In this document: positions 52,189 to 61,588 of the stretch, piece by piece
Position numbering within the stretch: the stretch's first letter is position 1
Layout: each line of letters starts with the position of its first letter
Source of the DNA: Hungatella effluvii
GTDB taxonomy: Bacteria > Bacillota > Clostridia > Lachnospirales > Lachnospiraceae
DNA: 64,000 nucleotides
Direction of reading: 5' to 3'
Assembly: GCF_003201875.1 (NCBI RefSeq)
Contig: NZ_QJKD01000015.1
Span: 82,965 to 146,964 of the forward strand
Notes under the pieces: generated by a model
Told to the model about the DNA's origin: nothing
Database searches by the model: none
What the model saw: only the letters and a program-made list of their open reading frames with translations
Program-made: the position numbers and the translations under genes

Positions 52189-52226
52189 ATTTCAATTCTC
52201 CTAAGTGCCTGGCACAATAAATTTTA

Positions 52227-53339
52227 TCATTTGCTTATTTTTTTAACTGTTTTCCACAGTGCGACCAACATCCTGTTATTCCACAGTTTTTGAAGAAGTC
52301 TGAATGAACAGCAATTTTTTATAGCAGCTAACTCGCAATTAAGTGTATTAATATAGTTGTTAAATTCTTTCTCTTTTGATTCCAATAAAGCCACTCGGTT
52401 TTCCGATTCATTTACCAGGTCTTTATATTGAATCAAAGATATCCGAAAAAGAACATTTTCGGATCCAACACTTTTCAGTTCATTCTTCGCTACCTTCAAA
52501 AGTTCCTGATAACGTTTTATCTCACCTTGATTAATTCGATTTTCTTCTTCTACCTTCTCCAGGCATTCTTTGCACCGTTTTAGTTCCTCTTGGAAAGTAC
52601 GATTTTCTTCCTCAACTTTTTCCAAACGTTCCTGACGCCATTTTACCTCACCCTCAAAAGTATCCAATCCTTTTTTTAAATAAGATCCTGCTACCTTTAA
52701 TCTGCCCATTTCAATAGCAGACATGTCAAAAAGATAATCACTATTGGGATTCAATTGAACCGTATATAAATCTTGCTCTTCTGAAAGTTCATTATAGATA
52801 TTTACCGGCAGGTCATACAATTCAGGGATACAGTGCATCCAGCACCCGCCATGATCCTGGTAAGCAAGCTGTGCATGCTCTACATATTTATTTTCAAAAT
52901 GAAGAACAACATTTTTGGCAACACGCTGAAGTTCTCTTAAAATATTTTGTATATGTTCTGGGTTAATATGAATAAGAACCGATACTGTAAACACAACATT
53001 GAAATAATTATCTGGAAAGGGGAGTCTGTCTCTTGGTTCTATTAAAAAGTAATTATCTAAACTCCCAGTATATTGCTCATAGGCTAATTTCATTGTCGGG
53101 CTTTGATCAACGGCAAAATATTCAAGATCATCGATCTCCTTTAAGTATTTTGCATGTCTGCCGAAACCGGCTCCAAACTCAAGAACCTTACTTCCTTTGG
53201 GAATATGAGAAAAATAATCAGATAATACTATTTCCTGTATTCCGTAAAGTGGATGGGTATTCCGACGCTTTTCTATTTCTTTTACCCAGGCCTGACCGTT
53301 TTCCTGCCACCATTGCTCGTTTGCATATATTGTTGACAT
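52227..53339 (-). CDS. SAM-dependent methyltransferase with C-terminal coiled coil
   Basis: 370 residues. The N-terminal class I methyltransferase has motif I KVLEFGAGFGRHAKYLKEI and VVFTVSVLIHINPEHI. Residues about 225-345 form a coiled coil (for example VEEENRTFQEELKRCKECL, repeated with variation). GAGG precedes the ATG by about ten bases. Chain-terminating methyltransferases with coiled coils control length of ABC-exported O-antigens; this is an analogy only. It is the first gene of arm B and starts 88 bases inside the right inverted repeat, as the two-domain transferase does for arm A. Confidence 0.85.
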   Translation of the reverse strand: MSTIYANEQWWQENGQAWVKEIEKRRNTHPLYGIQEIVLSDYFSHIPKGSKVLEFGAGFGRHAKYLKEIDDLEYFAVDQSPTMKLAYEQYTGSLDNYFLIEPRDRLPFPDNYFNVVFTVSVLIHINPEHIQNILRELQRVAKNVVLHFENKYVEHAQLAYQDHGGCWMHCIPELYDLPVNIYNELSEEQDLYTVQLNPNSDYLFDMSAIEMGRLKVAGSYLKKGLDTFEGEVKWRQERLEKVEEENRTFQEELKRCKECLEKVEEENRINQGEIKRYQELLKVAKNELKSVGSENVLFRISLIQYKDLVNESENRVALLESKEKEFNNYINTLNCELAAIKNCCSFRLLQKLWNNRMLVALWKTVKKISK

Positions 53340-53426
53340 TTTCTTTTACCTCGCTATAGTAATTACGATAGCATCATTTACTAATCGGTATTTAAATACA
53401 AATATTTTAATTACCAAACTATATCT

Positions 53427-53459
53427 AAAACACAACAAAATATACTATAATGTTGTATT
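53427..53459 (-). repeat. 33-bp inverted repeat, right copy (candidate recombination site)
   Basis: The perfect reverse complement of 28767-28799. It lies between the last gene of the core polysaccharide operon and the first gene of arm B, inside an AT-rich 200-base gap that holds no gene. Arms ACAACA/TGTTGT and a 13-base centre are as in the left copy. Confidence 0.9.
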
Positions 53460-53475
53460 CTAAACTTTAAATAAT

Positions 53476-53498
53476 ACTAACATACTTTGAATGTTAGT
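53476..53498 (-). terminator. Weak hairpin before the right recombination site
   Basis: ACTAACAT-TCAAAGT-ATGTTAGT is an 8-bp AT-rich stem on the minus strand, followed by TATTATTT. It lies between the core operon and the switch site and might partly terminate, making arm expression a read-through fraction. Confidence 0.35.
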
Positions 53499-53541
53499 TC
53501 AACCTACACAAATCATTTTCAGTTCACATTTATTTATTATT

Positions 53542-54717
53542 CTATCTATCTTCCAAAACCCGCACAATTTTTTCTTTGTTAATCCTATTAAGAGTCTCAA
53601 TAGAAGTACCTTTTTCTATTTCTCTATGAGTAGTAATAATATTTAAGAACTTCTCATAAATATCATCAACCAACTCCACCACCTCCCCAGTACCATAACG
53701 TTCCATCTGCTCCCGGACTCCGCCAACTGCGGTTGCAATTACTGGCACTTTCAGTACTGCACACTCATCAATAGTTACTGGGGTACCTTCATATGTCGAA
53801 AGAAGAACAAAGTAATCACTATTCTTCATAAGTGGATATGGATTTTCCAGCCGACCGAGCATCTTAACATTATCACTCAAATTATATTCTTTAATTTTCT
53901 GTTCTACGTTTTTTCTCATTGGTCCATCTCCAACAATAAACCAACAATAATCAATGCCGTCATCTCTCAACTTTTTACAAACTTTTAATATACCGTCAAA
54001 GTTTTTCTCTCTATCAATTCTTCCAACAGTAATAAACTTATAATCAACTTCAGGAAATTTTATCTGGCTGCTTTCTTCTGCCTTCATGCAAATTTCTTTA
54101 ATATTAACCAAATTTGGAATAACAATAACCTTATCATCAATACTCGGAATTTTTTTAACAAGGCCTTGTTTACAGTGTTCTGACAAAGCCACGATTATAT
54201 CAAAACGCTTATAAATTTCCGGGTCCTTTTTCGTTACCATTTTAGTCCATTCTGAGAAACCTGACCACGCTGCATAATCTGTATGTATCCACTGTAGTTT
54301 TTTTGGTTTTTTTAATTTTCCAATTAGTTCTTTAAGCTTCGAGGCCTCACTAACCACAATAATCACATCATAGGATTCCAGATCATATTCAATTTTATTA
54401 TAAAGGAAATGTTCTAAGAAATACTCACCACATCCTAACCTCATGGCTAATACATACAAAGCTCGCTTTATCTTTAAAGAAAATGCCCTTTTACTAAGCA
54501 TTATTTCTCGAAAACTACAGGTATATGTATCTGCTTCTTCCCATAATTGTTTAAGAACCAGGACACGACCTGGTACTTCAACCATTTCATCCGGTTTACT
54601 AAGCGATAAAATATCTATTATATATTGCTTATATAAACAATCCATTTGATAAAATGTCGCTTTCTGTGCCCCACTCATATAATTAATATCATCAAATACA
54701 TACAATATTCTTTTCAA
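53542..54717 (-). CDS. GT4 glycosyltransferase
   Basis: 391 residues of GT-B fold. The start MKRILYVFDDINYMSGAQKAT and the C-terminal donor-binding motif YFVLLSTYEGTPVTIDECAV are typical of GT4. QWIHTDYAAWSGFSEWTKMV matches the second half of the fused arm B enzyme. It begins one base after the stop of the preceding GT4 gene, and it is the last gene of the core operon before the right inverted repeat. Substrates unknown. Confidence 0.9.
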   Translation of the reverse strand: MKRILYVFDDINYMSGAQKATFYQMDCLYKQYIIDILSLSKPDEMVEVPGRVLVLKQLWEEADTYTCSFREIMLSKRAFSLKIKRALYVLAMRLGCGEYFLEHFLYNKIEYDLESYDVIIVVSEASKLKELIGKLKKPKKLQWIHTDYAAWSGFSEWTKMVTKKDPEIYKRFDIIVALSEHCKQGLVKKIPSIDDKVIVIPNLVNIKEICMKAEESSQIKFPEVDYKFITVGRIDREKNFDGILKVCKKLRDDGIDYCWFIVGDGPMRKNVEQKIKEYNLSDNVKMLGRLENPYPLMKNSDYFVLLSTYEGTPVTIDECAVLKVPVIATAVGGVREQMERYGTGEVVELVDDIYEKFLNIITTHREIEKGTSIETLNRINKEKIVRVLEDR

Positions 54718-54718
54718 C

Positions 54719-55858
54719 TCACGGTTCTCCTATAACATCATAAAACTCCTTAAGTGTGGTACTGTTTGTCGAAAAGCCCTCCAATTGGTGGCTCATTTCT
54801 TTTTCTATTTCAGGATCACGTAAATATTCTTCAATCACATCTGCGATTTCCATAGGCTCAAAGGAAACAAACCGTCCTGTTTTATTATCTTCAATCTGCT
54901 CTAATGCACCAGAAGTTCTTGTTGCTATTACTGGAATCTGAAGGAGTTTCGCTTCTGTAATAACTAATGACCACGACTCAAAATCAGACAAGACCAATAC
55001 GGCGCGGCTCTTTGCCATATAGCGATAAGGATTTTGGTCAACTCCCATTAAAATAAAATTATTTTGTAATCCATAATTCGCAATCATCGTGTTAATCTTA
55101 TTAAGTAAAAATGGATTTGCAGTAGATCCAATACATAACCACCTAATATCCATTCCACGATCCTTTAAGCATTTCATGGTTTCCACCATACGAGGATAAT
55201 TTTTTTCTTCACGAAGATTTGCAACGCTCACCAGCCAAGGTACTGGATATATTTCTTCGTCTGGTATACTTTCTAACGCTAATCTTCGTATTGCATCATC
55301 ATTGCACATATTGTGTACAACATATGATCTTCCCTTAAGCTGTGGAAATGCACATTCACCTGCCAATCGTGAACATTCAGACACAAATATATAACCATTA
55401 TATAGATTATCATATCCAAATAAAATTCTTTCATCCACATAATTGGCCTTATCTATATCTGCATGAATCCATACCATTTTCTTTTTAGCACTAACCTTTG
55501 TAGCAACAAATTCCGGTGACATCCACTCCCCATATGAAAAAGCAACGTCATATTGTTTATTTTTAACAAACTTATAGGCACTCTTTCTATATAACTGGTG
55601 TTTGGTAAATTTCCTATAAATTTTAAACCACGCTTTTTTTATAACTGCATATTTACCTTCTTTTTCTGCCGCATTGCAGACGTGTATCCAGGAAGGAATT
55701 TGAGGTATTAAGGACTGCGCATCCTTTAAAATCATCTGATCAAAAATTAAAAAGTCAATTTCAAATTCCGATTTTGGCAAATGATGAAAGAGATTTAGTA
55801 ATGCTACCTCTGCACCACCCTTGTAAAATTGTGTGATAACAAATAATATTTTTTTCAT
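54719..55858 (-). CDS. GT4 glycosyltransferase
   Basis: 379 residues. The start MKKILFVITQFYKGGAEVAL and the C-terminal ESWSLVITEAKLLQIPVIAT show the GT4 fold with the E-x7-E-like donor motif. It resembles the first half of the fused enzyme of arm B (KGGAETAL and SWSMVISEAK there). It lies between the ABC exporter and the other GT4, with only one base to the next gene. It adds a sugar to the lipid-linked repeating unit, identity unknown. Confidence 0.9.
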   Translation of the reverse strand: MKKILFVITQFYKGGAEVALLNLFHHLPKSEFEIDFLIFDQMILKDAQSLIPQIPSWIHVCNAAEKEGKYAVIKKAWFKIYRKFTKHQLYRKSAYKFVKNKQYDVAFSYGEWMSPEFVATKVSAKKKMVWIHADIDKANYVDERILFGYDNLYNGYIFVSECSRLAGECAFPQLKGRSYVVHNMCNDDAIRRLALESIPDEEIYPVPWLVSVANLREEKNYPRMVETMKCLKDRGMDIRWLCIGSTANPFLLNKINTMIANYGLQNNFILMGVDQNPYRYMAKSRAVLVLSDFESWSLVITEAKLLQIPVIATRTSGALEQIEDNKTGRFVSFEPMEIADVIEEYLRDPEIEKEMSHQLEGFSTNSTTLKEFYDVIGEP

Positions 55859-55871
55859 ATTCTCGCTTCCA

Positions 55872-56603
55872 TTAAGCCATCGTTTCGTATGCAGAGCAAA
55901 CTTCTTCTACATCTCCATACATTTTCATTTCTCCATTATCCAACCATAACGCTTTTTTACAGACTTGTCTCACTTGCGAAACGGAATGCGATACAAACAT
56001 AACAGTTGCTCCAGAATTTAAAATCTCTTTTGTTCTGGCAAAACTCTTTTCCTGAAATTTGTAATCTCCAACAGATAAGACTTCATCTAAAATTAAGATA
56101 TCAGGAACGTTCATAGTTGCCACTGCAAATCCAAGTCTTGCTTTCATACCTGATGAATAATTCTTTAATGGGATCTGAGTAAAGTCTTTCAATTCAGCAA
56201 ATTCTATTATATCGTTATATCGCTCCTTCATATACTCTCTGGAATATCCCAATATGGCTCCATTCAAATATATATTTTCCTCTGCTGATAAATCGTCATC
56301 AAAGCCGGCGCCCAACTCAATAAGCGGTGCAATTCCCCCTCCAGTATATACAGTCCCTTCCGTGGGTTTCATAACCCCGGCGATTAATTTTAATAATGTA
56401 CTTTTACCAGCACCATTTAGTCCAACAATCCCCAACGAGTCTCCCTTTTCCAACTCAAAGGAAATGTGCTTTAATGCCCAAAATTGTTTAAACATTAACT
56501 CATGCTTAACAAATCTGATGACATATTCTTTTATATTATCAATCTTTTCACTACTCATATTAAACATCATGGATGCATCATCCACACGTATCATCGTGCT
56601 CAC
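55872..56603 (-). CDS. Polysaccharide ABC exporter ATPase (Wzt/TagH-like)
   Basis: 243 residues. Walker A GLNGAGKSTLLKLIAG, the signature region YSSGMKARLGFAVATM, Walker B DILILDEVLSVGD and the switch His in FVSHSVSQV are all present. It lacks the C-terminal carbohydrate-binding domain of O-antigen Wzt proteins, as in TagH-type and capsule exporters. It pairs with the permease encoded 17 bases upstream. It powers export of a lipid-linked polymer across the membrane. Confidence 0.95.
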   Translation of the reverse strand: MSTMIRVDDASMMFNMSSEKIDNIKEYVIRFVKHELMFKQFWALKHISFELEKGDSLGIVGLNGAGKSTLLKLIAGVMKPTEGTVYTGGGIAPLIELGAGFDDDLSAEENIYLNGAILGYSREYMKERYNDIIEFAELKDFTQIPLKNYSSGMKARLGFAVATMNVPDILILDEVLSVGDYKFQEKSFARTKEILNSGATVMFVSHSVSQVRQVCKKALWLDNGEMKMYGDVEEVCSAYETMA

Positions 56604-56620
56604 ATTAATCTCTCCTACTC

Positions 56621-57409
56621 TTATATAAACAGTACAAATCTATCCTGCTTTTTATAAAAAACAATAACGCCTATCACCAGTGAAATCACTCCAAACAAAA
56701 AGCATACCAAGTTTTCCTTCATTCCAGGAAATTGACCATATAAAATCAACTGTCTCATATACTCTACATAATGATACATAGGGTTAAGATACATTAATTT
56801 TAGAGCTGCTTCCGGAAGAATACTTGTAGGATAGAAAATAGGAGTAAAATACGTCCAGGCCATTACAAACACACCATAAAAATTGGCTACATCGCGAAAA
56901 AACACAGTAACTGCAGCTAAAAATAATCCCGATCCCGCAGCAAACAAAAAGACATAGAAAAGCGGAATTGGAAGCAGAAGCAATGTTGGCCGAAATTCAA
57001 CTCTCAATATAATCATGACTATAAACATAGCAATTAAAGAAAATCCCAGGTTAACTAATCCTGACACTGTCTTAGAAAGAGGAAATAGATATTTAGGTAT
57101 ATATACCTTCTTCATCAATGACGAATTTCCTATAATTGCATATAGTGCATTGCTGGTTGTTTCTGAATTAAAGGAAAATACTAACGAACCTGCTAGATAA
57201 TAGATTGGGAAATGCTCAATATTTTGTTTAAACAACGTGGAGAATACAATTGTAATAACTACCATCATCAATAACGGATTTAATACAGTCCATAGCATTC
57301 CTAAAAAAGATCTTCTGTATCTTACCTTAATGTCTCTAGCCACCAACTCCCTCAATAAATTCTTATATTTCAGAAATACATTTAACCGTTCCTCTATTCC
57401 TTTTATCAT
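56621..57409 (-). CDS. Polysaccharide ABC exporter permease (Wzm/TagG-like)
   Basis: 262 residues with six transmembrane helices of the ABC-2 type. The N-terminus LVARDIKVRYRRSFLGMLWTV with LNPLLMMVVITIVFS is diagnostic of Wzm/TagG permeases. It forms the channel with the downstream ATPase. Both belong to the core operon, which also has a ligase-like polymerase, so chain assembly may combine ABC export with extracellular attachment. Confidence 0.93.
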   Translation of the reverse strand: MIKGIEERLNVFLKYKNLLRELVARDIKVRYRRSFLGMLWTVLNPLLMMVVITIVFSTLFKQNIEHFPIYYLAGSLVFSFNSETTSNALYAIIGNSSLMKKVYIPKYLFPLSKTVSGLVNLGFSLIAMFIVMIILRVEFRPTLLLLPIPLFYVFLFAAGSGLFLAAVTVFFRDVANFYGVFVMAWTYFTPIFYPTSILPEAALKLMYLNPMYHYVEYMRQLILYGQFPGMKENLVCFLFGVISLVIGVIVFYKKQDRFVLFI

Positions 57410-57444
57410 CTATCTCAATATCCTTTCAAATTTTTATCTCATTA

Positions 57445-58566
57445 TTATACCAGATTTTCAGAATATACCTTACGCATTAATGCTGATACACAAGATAAAT
57501 CATGACTCTTAATTTTATTTTGATTATATTTCCCCATCTTTTTCTTATCTGCCTTTATAATTTTATCAATTGTATCTGCCCACGCCTTATAATCATTCGC
57601 ATCAACTCTATATCCTCCTAAACCTTCGTCAATCAATTCTCTATTTCCTCTAATGTCAGAAACCACAGCCGGCAATCCGGCCGCCATTGCTTCCTGAAGA
57701 GCCACTGACAATCCTTCTCTTTGTGAAGGAAATACAAACACATCTACTATAGCTAATATTTCCTCAATATTCTCTCGATATCCTAATAAAAATACTTTTT
57801 TTTGTAAATGCCTTTTTTGTATTTCCATTCTCAACTTTTCTTTCTGAACCCCATCACCGCAAATCATATAAATTATATTATTTCTTTTTAAATGCCCCAA
57901 TGCTCTAATAACAGCAATATGATTCTTATTACTGTTTAATTCTCCAACGGAAAGCAGCCTTACCTTTTGCTTTCCCCCCGTTTCTGTACGTCCTTGCTCT
58001 ATTTGCATAAATCGATTTGTATCAATACCCACTCCTGGTATATAATAGACCTTTTGATTAGATTTTCTTTTAAAACAACAGGCCCGATCGTAATCTTCTC
58101 TTGTGATGGTAAGAAGAACATCTGTATATCTCATCATAAACCGCTCTACAGGATAATAAAAAAGCCAGTTAATCAGTGATGCACCTTTATAGAAATGGAA
58201 CCCATGAACTGTATAAAATACCCTACACCCCTGTTTCCTGTACCCTCGTGCTGCTAAGCGCCCTAATAGAGCTCCCATCGGCGTATGACAATGAACCAAC
58301 TCATAGTTATCTTTTTGTAAAATCTGCTGTAATTGTACATAAGCTTTAACATTCTTTATAACCCGAAATGGTGAGCGCACAAAATCCACCTGATGGCGTA
58401 TAATATTTGTATTATCTAGTCTATGATTATCTTTGCCATAACTTGGATTATGATAATTACTTGCATAATGCACTTCGTACCCCATGTCTTGTAGTATCCG
58501 CACATTATTCATTTCAAATTGGGGAACAAAACCGCTGACAGTGGTAATCAATATTGCTTTTTTCAT
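57445..58566 (-). CDS. GT4 glycosyltransferase
   Basis: 373 residues from the ATG at 58564-58566 (MKKAILITTVSGFVPQFEM); an upstream ATG at 58614 would overlap the preceding gene. GT4 motifs: LVHCHTPMGALLGRLAARG, FYTVHGFHFYKGA, FVFPSQREGLSVALQEAMA (donor binding). It probably adds the second sugar after the initiating transferase encoded just upstream. An AAAGGTG lies directly before the start. Other GT4s in this operon are distinct from it. Confidence 0.9.
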   Translation of the reverse strand: MKKAILITTVSGFVPQFEMNNVRILQDMGYEVHYASNYHNPSYGKDNHRLDNTNIIRHQVDFVRSPFRVIKNVKAYVQLQQILQKDNYELVHCHTPMGALLGRLAARGYRKQGCRVFYTVHGFHFYKGASLINWLFYYPVERFMMRYTDVLLTITREDYDRACCFKRKSNQKVYYIPGVGIDTNRFMQIEQGRTETGGKQKVRLLSVGELNSNKNHIAVIRALGHLKRNNIIYMICGDGVQKEKLRMEIQKRHLQKKVFLLGYRENIEEILAIVDVFVFPSQREGLSVALQEAMAAGLPAVVSDIRGNRELIDEGLGGYRVDANDYKAWADTIDKIIKADKKKMGKYNQNKIKSHDLSCVSALMRKVYSENLV

Positions 58567-58582
58567 CACCTTTACACTAACC

Positions 58583-59968
58583 TCAATTATGTTTATTATT
58601 TCTTGATTTAACACCTTCAGTACTTTCTTTAATAAGCATAATTTTGGGTGTCATCAAAATTAGCTTAAAATCTAATAAAAAAGAAAAGTTTCTAATATAT
58701 GTCAGATCCAACTTCAATTTATCATAAGACGTTGTATTATACTTACCATAAACTTGAGCATACCCTGTAAGTCCAGCTTTAACTTTTAAACGATATTCAA
58801 ACTCTGGAATCTCCTCACAAATCTGTGCCGCCAACTCCGGGCGTTCCGGTCTAGGTCCTACTACCGACATATCGCCTTTTAATATATTTAAAATCTGTGG
58901 TGCTTCATCCAATCGAAGTCGACGTAGAAAACGTCCAATTTTAGTTATTCTTGGATCATTTTCTTCTGCAAGTACGGGACCAGATAATTCTTCCGCATTC
59001 ATCACCATTGTTCTAAACTTATATATTTGAAAAACTTTCCCTCCTTGAGTCAGCCTATCCTGTTTATAAAATATGGGACCATGATCAGTTAGTTTAATAC
59101 AAGTAGCCGTGATCAAAAATACTGGAGAAAAGATGATCAACATCATAAAAGCTACAACGATATCTTCGAAGCGCTTAAAAAAACTCTGTTCAAGGGTCAA
59201 CCCCGTATTTCTTGATAATAGTAATGGCGAATCAAATAAATTTAGTTCTACAGAACTTCTTAAAAGAATATCTGATATTTTAGGTACACTATATGAACGA
59301 ATACCCTTTTCGTAACAGAATTTTAACAAAACATTACGTTCGTGTGAAGGTATATCACCTATAATAACTCCATCGTACTCTTCAATCTCACGACTTATAA
59401 CGCTCAATTCATTTTTACAAGAAATCGTCTTACATATCTCATACTTATCTTCTCTTGAATTTATCTTATTCCGTAAATGATAATCTTCCCTTTCCCCTGA
59501 AATCAACACCATTTTGCGAGGTGGAAATATATGTTTATATAAAGTCTGAAAAGTTTGTGTCCAAAATACAATTAATGCTATATCCACAATTGTCATGATA
59601 ACAATATAGGCTGGTCCAACAAAGCGCTTGTCTATCACAGCTATTTGAAAATAGGTAAATAAATTCGTAAATACCACTGATATTATCTGAGAATATATTA
59701 AATTTCCATTTTTCAAATAACCAACCTTAAATCCCCCATAAGTTTTCATAAAAAATGTCAGCAATACGCCATACAACAGAACCATCAGCCAATTTCCACG
59801 TCTGAAAAAGCCAAAACCGCTTTGGACTATGTATTTGTTATAATAACCAATCCAAACAAATGCATAAATCCCACACAGTCCTAACAGCATAACTGATGAA
59901 AACAACAATTTTATCATGCGTTTATATTTTTCATTTGACATTCGCTCTATCTGTTCGTACTTTTTCAA
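58583..59968 (-). CDS. Initiating polyprenyl-phosphate sugar-1-phosphate transferase
   Basis: 461 residues. N-terminal four to five transmembrane helices, a central CoA-binding-like domain, then the C-terminal bacterial sugar transferase with KRFEDIVVAFMMLIIFSPVF, YKFRTM, LRLDEAPQILNILKGDMS and VVGPRPERPE. It starts polymer assembly on undecaprenyl phosphate. Translation probably begins at a TTG (59966-59968), as AAAGGAAGAG lies about 8 bases upstream and the next ATG (59941) has no site. The first sugar cannot be read from sequence. Confidence 0.93.
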   Translation of the reverse strand: MKKYEQIERMSNEKYKRMIKLLFSSVMLLGLCGIYAFVWIGYYNKYIVQSGFGFFRRGNWLMVLLYGVLLTFFMKTYGGFKVGYLKNGNLIYSQIISVVFTNLFTYFQIAVIDKRFVGPAYIVIMTIVDIALIVFWTQTFQTLYKHIFPPRKMVLISGEREDYHLRNKINSREDKYEICKTISCKNELSVISREIEEYDGVIIGDIPSHERNVLLKFCYEKGIRSYSVPKISDILLRSSVELNLFDSPLLLSRNTGLTLEQSFFKRFEDIVVAFMMLIIFSPVFLITATCIKLTDHGPIFYKQDRLTQGGKVFQIYKFRTMVMNAEELSGPVLAEENDPRITKIGRFLRRLRLDEAPQILNILKGDMSVVGPRPERPELAAQICEEIPEFEYRLKVKAGLTGYAQVYGKYNTTSYDKLKLDLTYIRNFSFLLDFKLILMTPKIMLIKESTEGVKSRNNKHN

Positions 59969-59969
59969 T

Positions 59970-61553
59970 TCACTCTTCCTTTAACTTAACTTCTCTACAT
60001 TTTAATTCTCCAAGCATAAGCAGCATCCACATAATTGGTGTAGCAATTGGTAGATTCAAATTAACAAACGCCTGAACTGAATAGCATATGACTGCCATAA
60101 CAATAGCTATAACCATCGGATTTTTTTTACATATCCTCACACCATTTACAATGAAGGAACATAAATAAATTATATATGAAGTAACACCTACAATACCTAC
60201 AGTTAACAAATAATGAATATATTCATTATGAGCAGTATCATATATTTCTCCATATATATTATTTTGAGTTTTATCTAATAAAATAATACCAAAAGTATCC
60301 GGTCCGAAACCAATTAACTTTTTTATTGGACTAAAATCGCTAAAGCATTCCATGGCATTTCTCCAGATATATCCCCGATGCGTTCCCCAGTCATCATCGA
60401 ACAACAGGTATCCTTTTAATGCACCATAACGCTCTACGTTACCATTAACATTTACATCATAAAGAACATATATAAAAACTATTATAGCGATTATGATAAA
60501 CCCGAACCACACATAGCACATGAAATTATTTTTTAAATCGTGTTGTTCTTTTCGTCTATATTCAGCAACATACCAAATACTTATTATAAGCCAAAGACCT
60601 ATGACGATCCATATAAGTCCTTTATAATTTACAATAATACTAAATGCGCTATCAATACCATACACTTTTTCTCCCATCACATCATTAATCCAATCAATGG
60701 ATTGTATAACTGAAAAAAAAGTTGCGATTATAATCATATAGTTTTTTATGCCTTTTTTATCTTTAAATAAGAATAACGGCAGTAAACCAAACAGTGCAGC
60801 CAGCGATAAATAGGCATTATCACTAATTCCCATTATCAACGCAAAAAAACCAATAACCATATAAATGTAATAATAAAGTTTTCGTTTCCAGACTTTTTCA
60901 ATACTAAATAATACGGCAGCCACAGCTACAACCATACCTACCAAGGCCGTATATGTATTAATATTTCCTATCGTTGAAGTAAATATAAACTTTTGAGATT
61001 CTATCATATCTGCTTTAAAATGTAAAATATCCATCTTAAAATAGTCAGTTATTCCAAACAGACAGACGATCATATTCGCGCCTAAAAATACATCCAAATA
61101 CCAATCTCTAAATTTCCCCAACCTTGTTACTAAAAAATAAGCTATACCATAAAGTCCCAGAAGGAACAATCCGGAGAACCTTCCTTCATTTCCCCAAAAT
61201 GACTCATATACATAGTCAGAGCAAATTGTTGAAATTATTGCTGTAAGGAGAAATATAAGTAATGATATATCAGTAATAGTAAACCTTTTTACAAATGCTT
61301 TCCATTGAAAATCAAATATAAACTTTTTAATTTTTTTATGCTCTACAAACGCACTTATTAGAATTACAAAGGAAACAAGACACACTGAACCAATATAAAA
61401 ATAATATTTGGTTTGAAGAATGTTATAATATTTGTCTGTAACTGCCAATGGAAATATGCAGAGAATAGCTATAACAAAAATATCAATAATTCGTGTGGTA
61501 AACTTTGAATTGTTTTCTTCATTTCTATCTTTTATAATTTTTGCTGATGACAT
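59970..61553 (-). CDS. O-antigen ligase/polymerase family membrane protein
   Basis: 527 residues from the ATG at 61551-61553, where GGGTGG lies about 8 bases upstream; a GTG at 61565 is an alternative start. About twelve transmembrane helices and the Wzy_C-type loop with DTAHNEYIHYLLTVGIVG. It could polymerise repeating units or ligate finished chains. It is the first gene of the core operon. An ABC exporter plus a Wzy/WaaL-like protein in one operon is typical of Gram-positive secondary-wall glycans. It overlaps nothing, and the next gene starts one base after its stop. Confidence 0.88.
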   Translation of the reverse strand: MSSAKIIKDRNEENNSKFTTRIIDIFVIAILCIFPLAVTDKYYNILQTKYYFYIGSVCLVSFVILISAFVEHKKIKKFIFDFQWKAFVKRFTITDISLLIFLLTAIISTICSDYVYESFWGNEGRFSGLFLLGLYGIAYFLVTRLGKFRDWYLDVFLGANMIVCLFGITDYFKMDILHFKADMIESQKFIFTSTIGNINTYTALVGMVVAVAAVLFSIEKVWKRKLYYYIYMVIGFFALIMGISDNAYLSLAALFGLLPLFLFKDKKGIKNYMIIIATFFSVIQSIDWINDVMGEKVYGIDSAFSIIVNYKGLIWIVIGLWLIISIWYVAEYRRKEQHDLKNNFMCYVWFGFIIIAIIVFIYVLYDVNVNGNVERYGALKGYLLFDDDWGTHRGYIWRNAMECFSDFSPIKKLIGFGPDTFGIILLDKTQNNIYGEIYDTAHNEYIHYLLTVGIVGVTSYIIYLCSFIVNGVRICKKNPMVIAIVMAVICYSVQAFVNLNLPIATPIMWMLLMLGELKCREVKLKEE

Positions 61554-61588
61554 TTTATAATCCACCCATCTCTAAAGTATTCTTACAC

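Larger units (their letters stand above)
28767..53459. other. Candidate 24.7-kb invertible segment carrying alternative glycan-modification cassettes
   Basis: Bounded by perfect 33-bp inverted repeats, with a tyrosine recombinase next to the left one. Arm A genes run rightward (28845-38069) and arm B genes leftward (53339-41174), meeting around an IS66 element. The right repeat falls between the core polysaccharide operon and arm B. Inversion would put arm A, now oriented leftward, behind the core operon. The structure is seen in the sequence; that inversion happens is inferred. Confidence 0.75.

Noticed and set aside
53346..53362. TACCTCGCTATAGTA resembling the 3.3-kb repeat core
   Set aside because: Only about nine consecutive bases match and they overlap the ribosome binding region of the methyltransferase gene; likely chance.
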